From Endothia cerciana (taxonomy: Eukaryota; Ascomycota; Sordariomycetes; Diaporthales; Cryphonectriaceae): a DNA stretch of 64,000 nucleotides. How positions within the stretch are numbered: the stretch's first letter is position 1; each line of letters begins with the position of its first letter. Under the pieces are notes generated by a model. The model made no database searches, had not been told where the DNA came from, and worked only from the letters and a program-made list of their open reading frames with translations. The stretch covers positions 62,001 through 126,000 of the forward strand of contig JALRMH010000017.1 of the NCBI GenBank assembly GCA_026119935.1. The letters run 5' to 3'. Positions 48,045 to 57,592 of this stretch are shown one piece after another. The position numbers were made by a program, and so were the translations under genes.

Positions 48045-50178
48045 ATGGATCAAAGTAAGCACCCTGTCCCATTATCAGAAATGCGTCTGATTTCAATATG
48101 TAGCCCGTGAGGATCGCATGCGGTCGCGCATGCGCGGTGCGGCGTAAGTTCTCCCCAGCCGGGCCCTCCTCCCGTCTGTCTGGGCTGACCGCATCATCTG
48201 AAGACGCCATCAGGTCCAGGATGCAGACTTTGGCGACCTCTTCGCGATCCCCGCGCTCGCGCCCGAGCCCGAGCCCGAGCCCGAACCTGAACCGGAACAG
48301 GAATCCTCAGATGCACCAGCTGCACCATCCTCAGAGCCGACGCCAGCGCCCGTGCCAGTCAAGCGTACCAGTCCAAATACGTCGGCAAAGAGGCGGCGGC
48401 TGGACTCAGGAGGCGCGACTGCCTCGGGACGAGCCCAGGCTCAGTCGTCATCCGCGCAGTCGAGCTCCGCTAACCGCTCGTCGAAGCGTGTGCCGTCTGC
48501 CCCGCCCGCCCGCGACCCTTATGATCTCGACAATGCCCCCACCACTGCCGACGAAGCGGAGGCGGTCCCGAGCTCTACGCCTCGGAGTGTCTCGTCGTCT
48601 CAGGGCGCGACTGGGGCGGACAAGTCCGCTGGGCCGGAGTCGGTCGCACAGCAACAAGCTCCGCCACGGTCCTCATCTCCATCCGCGCTTCGTGCCGAGG
48701 AGGTGAGCGAAAGCCCTGCAGACGCGCCGGGTAGCGGCCACAGACGAAGGCTGCGGGCCAGTGGAGCAAGGGACTCGAGCGCGCTGCTTCAGTCTGCCTT
48801 GCGGTCGGCGGACAACGACACGGGCACCGGTTTCCTGCAGTCATCGTCACCGCTGTCACGGAAATCCAGGAAGAGCGCGGCCGGAACCCTGGCATCGGCA
48901 AGATCTACTCGGGCTGGTCTGCGACGGAGCCCTCGGCTGTCCGGCAGCCCCGATGATGGGATTAACGAGCTTTCATTGGATTTGCCGGCGCATGCTGAGG
49001 AGGACGCCGGAGTAGATGTAGTAGCAGAAGATCCGACCCTAGAGGGGGGTGTTCTAGAAATCGCAGAGACCGTTGTAGATGAGTCCGCAACTGTCGAGGA
49101 TGAGAAAGCTCAGGGGATTGATGACAGGGAGGCTGCACTACGCCTTGGTCGAAAGCGACCGCGAAGAGGCATGCCGGCTGCCTCACCAGAACCATCACCA
49201 GAACTATCACCCGACGAAGCCTCGGAAGAGCCAGTCGCAAAACGGCCGCGATCTACGGCGCCACCGAAGAAGAAGAGTCCACCGAAGCAACGCCGGCCAA
49301 AGGCGCCACAGGCCAAACCAAAGAAGCCGGCCGCGGCAAGAAAGAAAAAGGATGATGATGAAAGTCGTCCGCCAGTTCCAGTCAGGGTTCAACGATTCAC
49401 ACGTCTCAGGCATCGTGGTAATGACGACTCAGACGATGAGGACATACTTAACCTGAATATGCCGTATGCAAACCGGAGCGGTGTCAATGCTGTCGATGTC
49501 CTCTCCCAGATGTGCGAGGAGATCATTAGCAGCAGCGTGAGCAAGATGAAGGAAAGCATCATCAATGCGCAGGACGCTGCCACAAAGAAGGAAAATCGCA
49601 TCAAGTTGAGGGCTCTGGAGGCGTTTCAGGGGCACTTGCGCACACGGCTTCTAGAACATGTGGGTGATAACGGCCGTTCGTTTGGACAGCGGCATGTTCG
49701 CTGACATGTATGACAGACGATTGCTCTTGATCAGTTATTCGCGCTCAAGAAGCGCGTACGCGATGCACAGAGAGAGAAGTTGAAGTTGCGAGAGAGGATT
49801 ATCCAGATCCGGGCTGAGAGGGAGCAAGTCGCACTCCGCATGGATGCTCTCAGAATGAAGCATGACGAGGACAGCAAGGAGGCCTTGGTATGATTCCCAG
49901 TCTTTTCTTCCGAATGATTGTGGCTGGCTGGCTAATCCTATGAGCAGCACAACATCCACCTCTCGGCAGCAATGCACGATATCGATCTGGCCATCGAGCT
50001 GGGCCGAGCCGCCCCTGAGCTCTCAGCGAAGGACCAGAAGACGGCAGACCTTGCTAACCTGGAGCTGCTCATCAGCAGGGTTGCGGAGCAGGCCTGCAAT
50101 AGTGGTCCTGGTGGTGGTGTATTGAAGCAGATCAGGGGCTTTAACGCCTTTTTGGAGCGTGCTGCGGCTGTGCTTTGA
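48045..50178 (+). CDS. AME1: Inner kinetochore protein AME1/CENP-U
   Basis: Component of the inner kinetochore (COMA/CCAN) that links centromeric chromatin to the Mis12 complex. Five exons, 48045-48054, 48104-48143, 48204-49659, 49717-49887 and 49948-50178, give 635 residues. The first two exons (10 and 40 bases) encode an N-terminus containing RMRSRMRGA, resembling the Mis12-binding start of yeast Ame1 with its Arg-rich RG motif. The second intron ends in CTGAAG, an AAG acceptor demanded by frame. Exon 3 holds a long disordered part with an EPEPEPEP repeat, several KRxR basic patches and a polybasic PKKKSPPKQRRPK segment. The conserved domain starts at RSGVNAVDVLSQMCEEII and continues through coiled coil. 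The protein ends LERAAAVL. The family call rests on the SGVNAVDVL domain and the N-terminus. Confidence 0.82.
48255..48298 (+). repeat. GAGCCC repeat encoding Glu-Pro run
   Basis: Tandem GAGCCC/GAACCT/GAACCG units at the start of AME1 exon 3, read as a (EP)n run. Confidence 0.8.
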
Positions 50179-50792
50179 GCTCTATAACAACATCTGCGCC
50201 ATGAATCTCGTTTCTTGACCGATACCCACTGACTAGGTAGAACAGGTGTAACTCCTAATCAACGCAATGTTTGACGGCTTCCATAACCATATTCCGTGGT
50301 CGCAACCCGGGCCATAGAGTAACTCACAATTCGAGGTTGAGTTGCTACTTGGCTCACAGCGTCAACCACCATGGGCGTCTTCGATCCTGGCCTCGGTCCC
50401 CATCACCATGGTCCCTAGTGACTGTTCCCATGCCTGCGTGCTTGATATGTCTTCTCAGGCATATTGCCATGATGAGCACGGCCAGAGTGGGTCTCGAGTA
50501 CTATAAAAGTTCGATACGCAGGCCCTAGGACAACTCTCGCCAAGTTCCCAAAATCCCGAAAGAAAATAATCAACTGCAACAAACCCTGAGCTTGACGTCG
50601 GCTTGGAAGCAACAAAAAAAAAAAACAGTAGAGCCGACGTCTAACAGGCTCGTCGTTCGATCGGCCCATTGCTGAAGTCTCTCCATAGCAGACGTCTTGA
50701 CCAACACCGGCAGGACAAAGCCTCACATCGAAGCAAAAGAGTACCAGCACAACAGGTTCGTCCACTCCTATCCTCCCCAAATCCTCCTCACG
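50179..50792. other. Intergenic region between AME1 and a hypothetical gene
   Basis: No gene seen. A run of about 12 A lies near 50,612-50,625, just upstream of the next gene's leader. Confidence 0.4.
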
Positions 50793-52334
50793 ATGTCAGA
50801 CCCGCCAATACTCGCCGGCCCGTCTACGGCCAGGCGCGGGCGAGGCCAGGACGTCGAGCACGGCTACGGGACCATGGCGGCACCCCGACAACCTTCACAG
50901 GAGAGACAGGACCGCTCGAGGCACGAACAAGCGGGTGGTTTTGAAAGGCCATGGAGGCAACAGGCCCGTAGAAGGGCCTCTGAACTCTGGTCGGATGGCC
51001 GGAGGCTCGTGTGTGGACCACCAGAGATCCGCGACTTCAGCGCTTTCGACGGGGAGGTGGACGAGGAGGGGGACTTCTCCAGGCTGGTGGAGATGTCCGA
51101 GGTGGAGGAGGCCATGCAGGAGGTCAACAGGTCCATCAAGGCGATCTACGACCTGATGAAGCTCAACGGCTGGGACCAGCACTGTCTGAAGGCTACGCGA
51201 GGCCGCAGGTACGCATTCAACATCCGGATGAAGACCCTCAAACACCTATCGGACTGCCTGTATGCAGGGCCGGACTGGAAGTCCCAACTGATGGGGGCCA
51301 ACTCCATCGCTGTGTCGTCCGGCGGGAGGAGGCACGTGATCCCGTCGGAGGCATACACGCTCGCCCAGGACCTGCTGAGGGCCCTCGACGCTATCAAAAG
51401 CCAGCCCGAGAGCTTTGCCTCGGAGGAGGATGACGTGCGGGAGGCCGTCTGGGAGGGGACCCGCAAGGCGCTCACCGGCTTCACGAACGGGATCAGGAAC
51501 GTGATCGAGGAGGTGGAAAAGGTCAACAAGGTATCTCAGAAGGCGTTCTGGAAGCGTGCCATCTACATCCTGGGAACCACGGGCTCGATTGCTGTGGTCA
51601 CCGGCGTTGTCCGCGGCCAGGTGTGGGCCAAGCCTATCTGGCGACAAGATGTCCACACGGACGATGGGGCAGATAGAGAGACAAGAGATTCGGAAGAGTA
51701 CGAGTCTGACGACGCTGGCATGTGCAGGGACATTCCGAACGCTCGAGACGCCAGGAGCCTCCAGGGTGGTACTGTCCCAGGCTACAATCATGCCGTCGCC
51801 ATCCCGGACCGCCAGTACCTGTCAGTTTCGCCTCTGAGCCCGGACTGGACAACAAGAGATGATCCGTGGGCTCAACGCCAAACCGCACAGCGTCTGTCGC
51901 CGCCCGACGACACACACCGCCTCCAGGACGCGCCCTTCATCTACCTGACGGAGACTTCGACGGCCCAAGTTGCAGAGTCCCGACATGACGACAACGATCG
52001 CGGCGGCAGTTCCTACAGGTCTGCAGCCGCGCAGAGTAGAGCTCGTGGCGAAGACGATCGGTACTGTACGCGCTACCAAGGCAACCAAGATGTGATATTC
52101 GGTCGAGGTCAGAGAACCCATACCCCCCCTGGCTTTGGACAACATCACGACACGCAGTTGCTTGGGAGCCCGGGCAATGACGTGCTGAGCACCACGAGTG
52201 AGGACGAATGCTCTCGGTTCTCACTCACAGACAGCCTGAGTTACGCCTCTGGGGCTTCTTCTGCTGGCTACCAAGCACCTGGGAGTCCGACGCCCCAGAT
52301 CGGCTCCCCAACCTTGACTTCATTCCGGTGGTGA
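50793..52334 (+). CDS. Hypothetical protein with one membrane segment
   Basis: Single-exon open frame of 513 residues; I do not recognise the family. The frame is open further left, but the first ATG is at 50793, in a good CACGATGTC context. Residues 1-85 are disordered and basic. Residues 85-255 look folded and helical (EMSEVEEAMQEVNRSIKAIY; RGRRYAFNIRMKTLKHLSDC), followed by a hydrophobic helix near 258-277 (YILGTTGSIAVVTGVV). The remaining 230 residues are disordered and rich in Ser, Asp and Arg. This layout suggests a membrane-anchored protein with a long flexible tail, perhaps with the helical domain on the other side. Codon use is like neighbouring genes, so the gene is probably real. 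Confidence 0.7.
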   Translation: MSDPPILAGPSTARRGRGQDVEHGYGTMAAPRQPSQERQDRSRHEQAGGFERPWRQQARRRASELWSDGRRLVCGPPEIRDFSAFDGEVDEEGDFSRLVEMSEVEEAMQEVNRSIKAIYDLMKLNGWDQHCLKATRGRRYAFNIRMKTLKHLSDCLYAGPDWKSQLMGANSIAVSSGGRRHVIPSEAYTLAQDLLRALDAIKSQPESFASEEDDVREAVWEGTRKALTGFTNGIRNVIEEVEKVNKVSQKAFWKRAIYILGTTGSIAVVTGVVRGQVWAKPIWRQDVHTDDGADRETRDSEEYESDDAGMCRDIPNARDARSLQGGTVPGYNHAVAIPDRQYLSVSPLSPDWTTRDDPWAQRQTAQRLSPPDDTHRLQDAPFIYLTETSTAQVAESRHDDNDRGGSSYRSAAAQSRARGEDDRYCTRYQGNQDVIFGRGQRTHTPPGFGQHHDTQLLGSPGNDVLSTTSEDECSRFSLTDSLSYASGASSAGYQAPGSPTPQIGSPTLTSFRW

Positions 52335-53084
52335 TCCTGGTTACGGGAGCGAAGTGGCCTTCAGCAAGGAGTATGGATACATTTGTTTTTGTCGATGTTT
52401 CAGTTGGCACTTTCCGGTTAGTTCTTGAGGCTTTTGTGTCTCTCATCGCACTGTATTTTGAGGATAGCAATTTGCTCTCCATCTAGTGTTGTGTTCTGAG
52501 ATGTCCAGGGTGACAGAAACACCTAGTCGACTAACAGATTTATGTGTTGCTACTCAACATCAGAAGATACTGATCCCAGCAAATATCCACGACAAATGTA
52601 CCCAAGAACTCATTCTGCTGTAGTGATCTTGCTAATTGATTCTGTCAGGCTGCCTTGGACTCACAGGTTGAGATGGCGTGTTGTCTGAGGCTTCACAACA
52701 TGATTGAGATGTAATTCGTAGAGACCTTATCCCGGAAGATATACATTACGGGAATTTATTGATGAGGCTGAACTTTGAATTTTTTGCCTGATTTTGGTGA
52801 AGAGGCTCAGGCGTGGACGAGAAGGGCCCAGGCGCGATGATGTATGATATCATCCACCCTCCCCCAACTCTACTACTTGAGACACCTGGGTCACAACCTC
52901 TCGATTCCACTTCCCTTGTATGTTCGTGCTGGCTGCATGCCTACCCAACTTATTTCATGAACATGCATTGACTGCCATATGTCTCTTGACCAAGCCGAGA
53001 CGCCTCATACCTCAATATCATCTCCCGCCACCTGTACATCGCACCCTTCACGCCACTCCAGCCTCACCCGGCCGACGTACCAAG
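52335..53084. other. Intergenic region
   Basis: AT-richer 3' flank of the 513-residue gene and promoter of the next. The frame of the next gene is open leftward to an ATG at 52920, but this adds an unlikely Cys/His-rich leader; 53085 is preferred. Confidence 0.4.
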
Positions 53085-53945
53085 ATGTCGTGGATGGACA
53101 GCTGGTCTCGCCCCTCCAAGCACCAGGCCACGCCGGCACCGTTCTACCTGGTATCCGGAGGCGAGGACACACCTTACTGCCACTCATGTGGGCGGGTCAT
53201 AAGCTCGCGCCGGACGCCGGCGGCGGCGGCGGACAGCAAGACCACGGTCAAGTACTGCTCTAGCCGGTGCCGCAGTCACAAGCCCGGAAGGCTGGAGCGC
53301 GAGATTGAGAGCGTCTTCGTCGGGTTTCTGAACGGTGAGGTAGGGCAGCCGGGCGAGGGGCCGGCGGGCCACAGTGCCGCAAGGAAGGGCTCGAGAAAGG
53401 GGACCGGGAAGAAGACGAAGGGCGACGCCAGGATACTCGTCTCCTGCGACGAGGTAGAGAGACACATGTTCGGCCGTGAGGACGCCGGTACCGATGGTGG
53501 GCACACGGACGGCAGTTCAACAGATCCCGAGCAGCCCTCACATGTGACCCAGGCATCCGATCAGCAAGCCCCCTCAGGGACCTTGGAAGACCCAACATCC
53601 TCCTCCTCGCCCCCAGTCGACTATGATGTCCTCGCTCGCCTATCCATCCGCAGCGGCACGCGTATCCGACCGCCACAGGACGTGTCGGAGGTCAACGGCA
53701 GCGTCGGTGGGGAGAAGGGTCGGGCGGAGCGGGTTGAGGAGACGGATGAGATGCTTGAGAAGCGGCGGGAGGGGCTCAGGAAGGCGAGGCAGAGGGAGAT
53801 GGTGAGGTGCGCGGCTAGGAGAGGAGTTGTTTTTGGATTTGGAATTGGGGCTGAGCAGACGAGAAAGTGCGAGGCGGTCATGTTGGGCAGGGTAGTTGAG
53901 CCGAGTTTTGCGAAGGGGGATTGGAGTATTAGGTGGAGGGAGTGA
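53085..53945 (+). CDS. Hypothetical protein with a Cys4 zinc-finger-like motif
   Basis: Single-exon frame of 286 residues starting MSWMDSW in the context CAAGATGTC. Cysteines 32, 35, 58 and 62 form YCHSCG and KYCSSRC, spaced like the treble-clef half of MYM/TRASH-type zinc fingers. The next segment (LEREIESVFVGFLNGE) is helical. The middle is disordered and rich in Gly, Lys and Ser. The C-terminal part has a coiled helix (EMLEKRREGLRKARQREMVR) followed by RRGVVFGFGI. It may be a nuclear or nucleolar protein given its basic patches, but this is inference. It converges on the EMI1-like gene, 284 bases away. Confidence 0.7.
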   Translation: MSWMDSWSRPSKHQATPAPFYLVSGGEDTPYCHSCGRVISSRRTPAAAADSKTTVKYCSSRCRSHKPGRLEREIESVFVGFLNGEVGQPGEGPAGHSAARKGSRKGTGKKTKGDARILVSCDEVERHMFGREDAGTDGGHTDGSSTDPEQPSHVTQASDQQAPSGTLEDPTSSSSPPVDYDVLARLSIRSGTRIRPPQDVSEVNGSVGGEKGRAERVEETDEMLEKRREGLRKARQREMVRCAARRGVVFGFGIGAEQTRKCEAVMLGRVVEPSFAKGDWSIRWRE

Positions 53946-54229
53946 CTGGTGTGGTCTCACGGCCCGAGGGATCAGAAGTATGACATTTTCAGCCTCGCAC
54001 TTGGATGTGTTGATGCCACATACCATACATATGGTTCGCAGGAATCGCTGTTTGGAAGTAAGAGGGGAAGTTTCGCGTCTTCTTATTGCCCCTTTAGATG
54101 ATATACTGTATGTCACTCCACGGATGCCCATGACGCCGTGACACCCATGCCAATGCCGTGACAATGCGGTTGATGTGCATCCTGCATCTGGAAAAATCTC
54201 GTCTGGCCTTTTTATCCCTCTTGCAGGCC

Positions 54230-55302
54230 TCAACCCTTCCCACCAGAAGAGTTAGATGATGAGCTGAATATTGTCGCAGCCCTGTCCCACAGTGTCCCCT
54301 CGCCTCTCTGTATCCTGGCCTTTCTCTCCGCTTCCTGCTCCTGCCACAGACTTTTTATCTTGCCGACCATCTCGGCCTTGGCTCTCGTCTCGGCATCTAT
54401 GGCAGCCTGTTCTGCATCGCGCTCCAACTCGTCCACCTTCTCCAGCTGGTTTCGAACTCGCTTTTTCGCACTCTCGCTCAGCTGCGCGGCGGTGTCTTCT
54501 GCAGCGGCGATGGCCAACTGCTTAGGTATCACAGGCTCGAACTGCGGTATGGGCTTGCCCTCCTTCTGTGCCTGTTCTATCGCGACATCCTGTGCAAGCA
54601 TCTGGTGGTAGAGCTTGTCGGCGTGCAGCTGGATCTTCTCGTCCGTCTCACGCGAGCCATCGACGCTGTTGAGGTAGCCGAGGGCTTTGAGTAGTCTCTG
54701 TACGCATCGTTAGACCAGCCCATACCACGCATCGATCCCATGGGTACATCTGAAAGCACCCCCCCACCCCCCCCAAAAATCACACTTACCGACTGCATGT
54801 TATAGCACCTCTCAAACTTCCGCACCTCGTCCCTACACATGGTCATGCGCGCGTACAGCGTCCCACCCCTCATGCAGTTGCTCCAGTCCACCTGCTCCTC
54901 GGCGCAGTTCTCGAGGGCGGCCGCCCCGATGACGGCCTTGCGGCTCTTGTACGCCTCCAACACATCGCGCAGCTTCTCCTCGTCGGACTTGGTCTCGTTT
55001 TCGACCTCCGCGAGCGGGCGGTACGTCTTCCACAGGTGCGCGTACCGGCCGTCCTGGAAGAGGCTCTGCTCCGGAACCGCATTTTCTGGTCTCGCCTCCG
55101 TCGTAGCAGCCGCTACGCTTTGTCTTGCAGCCTCCGCCTGCGCCTGGGCGGCTACCTCTGCCTCGGCGGCATCTTGGGCGGGCGACTTCTTGTTGTCAAG
55201 CTTGACGGGCGATTCCTTCTCGAGGAATTCGCGGACCTTGGGGTCGAGTCTTGCCAGCGGCTCGTCGCTCCTTCTGCCAAACCAGCCGTCGAATACGCCC
55301 AT
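54230..55302 (-). CDS. Twin CX9C protein, EMI1-like
   Basis: Two exons, 55302-54790 and 54697-54230, give 326 residues. The central helix pair carries cysteines 133 and 143, then 156 and 166, an exact twin CX9C arrangement with 12 residues between the pairs. Such proteins are usually oxidised by Mia40 in the mitochondrial intermembrane space. The surrounding CAEEQVDWSNCMRGGTLY pattern resembles yeast Emi1, a twin CX9C protein affecting mitochondrial morphology and early meiotic induction. The start MGVFDGWFGRR is followed by an Ala/Gln/Glu-rich linker, and the C-terminal exon is a long coiled coil ending SSSSNSSGGKG. It is longer than yeast Emi1. The frame is open further upstream, but the chosen ATG begins the conserved part. 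Confidence 0.78.
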
Positions 55303-56310
55303 TGCGATGGGTAGTTGCTCGGTGGGGGGGTGTTGAAGTGCATGGCCTAGGAGGTCTGTCCAGGTTTTGTCGGCGAGGTGTCGGGGGCGAGCTCGGCAAA
55401 TAAGTCGAGGGCCGTTCGTGTTGCTGACGTAATGCGAGCATATGCAGGGGATCAACGCAGAGCACAGACCATCACTAATAAATATCTTGAAGTTGGGCCA
55501 GCTAGCAACCCAGTTGTTCTATGTCTCTCCTGCTATAGCTGAGTTGCTAGCTCGCTGAGGATTAAGCTAAAGGTTCTTCTGCCGACGCCAATGGCCCTCG
55601 CGTCTACGTTGACTTTTATATCCGCCTCATCACTGCTTTGGTCTCGTCCCGCAGCACTGCAGTGCAGATCTCCGCCATGATGGTCGTTATGTTCTCACGT
55701 CACAGAGTCGTATGTGTAATAAGGCAACACAAAAACGAGGTAATCCAGCCCTGCAGGTGAGGATACCTTATGTATGTCATAGGGAAAATATTCGGTGCCG
55801 GATTCCGCAAAATTTGCTCTTCCTCCTTGGTTCGTTCTAGTCCGAGTAGTCTGAAGTGATACTCCGAGTCTGGAGGAATGCCATGGATAATACTTCACAG
55901 TCCGATCCCAATTGGGCTTCATCACCAGTCTTTGACAGAATAAAAATGCAATGGCAGTCAACGCCATCTTGAGACAAGATTGCCGCTTAGGTACCGTACG
56001 GTAGCGTGAAAAGAGACAATTCATTCAGCAGATCAAGTCGGAGCCGGACATGTGTAGCCACCAACGTGCAGGCAGACCTCGGTCTATTTGCCTACTAAGG
56101 AGCAACCGCTGCGGTCGCACATTTTTGGCCCCACGGTGATTAGACGTGAATCGCAAGGTTATAACTAACTGGTGGATACAAACACCTTGCAGCCGTCGTA
56201 GGACGCCTCAACACTATCATCGTTATGTCGTCTTCCTCTGATCTTCCGCCATGGCACCATAAGTCTCCACGAAGGAAGGCAGTGTTCCGTTCGAATTCCC
56301 AGGAAGAAGA
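55303..56310. other. Intergenic region at the border of the decayed zone
   Basis: Contains the EMI1-like promoter. An in-frame ATG at about 56225 does not lead into the peptidase relic frame. No intact gene seen. Confidence 0.4.
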
Positions 56311-56685
56311 GAGATCCCTTGCTTCACCTATTACAAAGTCTTTGGCAATCTTAGTAGTACTCCGCCTTTAGTGATTCTTCACGGTAGTCCCGATAGCGGT
56401 CGTGAGTATCTCCTCCCCTTTACAGAACTCTAACCGCAGTACGGCCTACCCGTCGTTTTCTATGACCAGATCGGTTGTGGCTCCTCCACAGGTCTGCCGC
56501 AGACCGCCGGCGGTGAAACTTTCTGGAAGATATCCTTATTTATCGCTGAGTTGAATAACCTCCTCGACCATTTCAATCTGCGCCAGCCGGATGGCCCCAG
56601 GTACCATCTTCTTGGGCAGAGCTGGGGCGCTATGCTCGGCGCCGACTTCGTCGGAACGCGCGCAACGGCTGGACAGAACTACTAA
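56311..56685 (+). pseudogene. Proline iminopeptidase relic, truncated
   Basis: Degraded alpha/beta-hydrolase of the proline iminopeptidase family. One frame reads YYKVFGNLSSTPPLVILHGSPDSG, FTEL, then an in-frame UAA at 56431-56433, then YGLPVVFYDQIGCGSSTG, FIAELNNLLDHF and the nucleophile elbow LLGQSWGAMLGADFVG, before another stop at 56683-56685. The oxyanion motif reads HGSPDSG where HGGPG is usual. The cap domain and C-terminal catalytic Asp and His are missing, so the product would be inactive. Confidence 0.85.
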
Positions 56686-56830
56686 TTACACAATCAGTTT
56701 CTCAACTTGCATATATAGAGCAGTGAGGGGTCGAGCGGCCATGAATTTTCTCAACCTCGCCATTTTCTGCCAGAGCCGGACGCGACCAATATTCACAGCA
56801 CAGCAGATCTTCCACGAGAATTCTCCTCCA

Positions 56831-57592
56831 ATGGCGCCGCAACTTGTCTTCGACGCGGGCGTCGTCTGGACACGGCCGCGCGCAACCCGCCCTTCGACCC
56901 GGAGAAGTCTGAGCAGCTTCTCGGCGCGGCCAACGCGCTCAGCGGCACCTTCATGATCGACACCCAAGGTGTATACCGAGGTGGGCGACGGTAGCGGCTA
57001 CCTGAGCCGCGCGGCCATGCAGAAGTCGGTGGTCGGCAGCCTCGAGCGCCTGCGCCGGCCGCAGGGCGTCAACGTCCTCTTCGCGCACCGCCCGGACCCC
57101 GCCACCCCGCCCGCGGAGCAGGTCCAAAGCTTCCAGGAACAGATCTGCTAGGGCCACGCCAAGGCCTGGGGCGTGGCGAACTACCCGCCGGAGACACTGC
57201 AGAAGATCGTCGACCTGTGCGAGCGGAACGGCTGGGAGAAGCCGTCCTGGTACCAGGGCACCTACAGTATGCTCGCGCGCGGCGTGGAGACGCGCGTGCT
57301 ACCCATCCTGCGCGCCCATGACATGTAGTTCCTCGCGTCGCACGCGCTCGCCTCGGGTTTCCTGACCGGCTGCAAGGCGCGAGGCCTGCCGCCGGTCGAG
57401 GTGGCCAGCCGCTGGATGGCACACCACTCGACGCTGGGAGAAAAGCATAGCATCGTCCTGGAGGCGAGCAAGTTGGCCCAAGTTGGCGACACGGTGGCGA
57501 ACGTCCGCAAGGGCCCGCTGACGGCGCTGGTAGCGGATCTGGCGGGCGAGCTTTGTGACGCTATCAAACCTATTCGTAGCTCAATAATTTGA
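56831..57592 (+). pseudogene. Aldo-keto reductase relic (AKR7/aflatoxin aldehyde reductase-like)
   Basis: Recognisable aldo-keto reductase with several lesions. It starts MAPQLVFDAG; about 25 residues are then lost and the frame changes to LDTAARNPPFDPEKSEQLLGA. An extra C in a CCC run near 56963-56965 shifts frame before VYTEVGDGSGYL. In the following frame, UAG codons at 57149-57151 and 57326-57328 stand where CAG glutamine would fit. About 35 residues are missing between SGFLTG and KARGLPPVEVASRW. The frame ends at UGA 57590-57592. It lies immediately after the peptidase relic. Confidence 0.85.

Noticed and set aside
52920..53084. Upstream ATG extending the 286-residue protein by 55 residues
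   Set aside because: The added part is unlike the rest in composition, and the ATG at 53085 has a better context.
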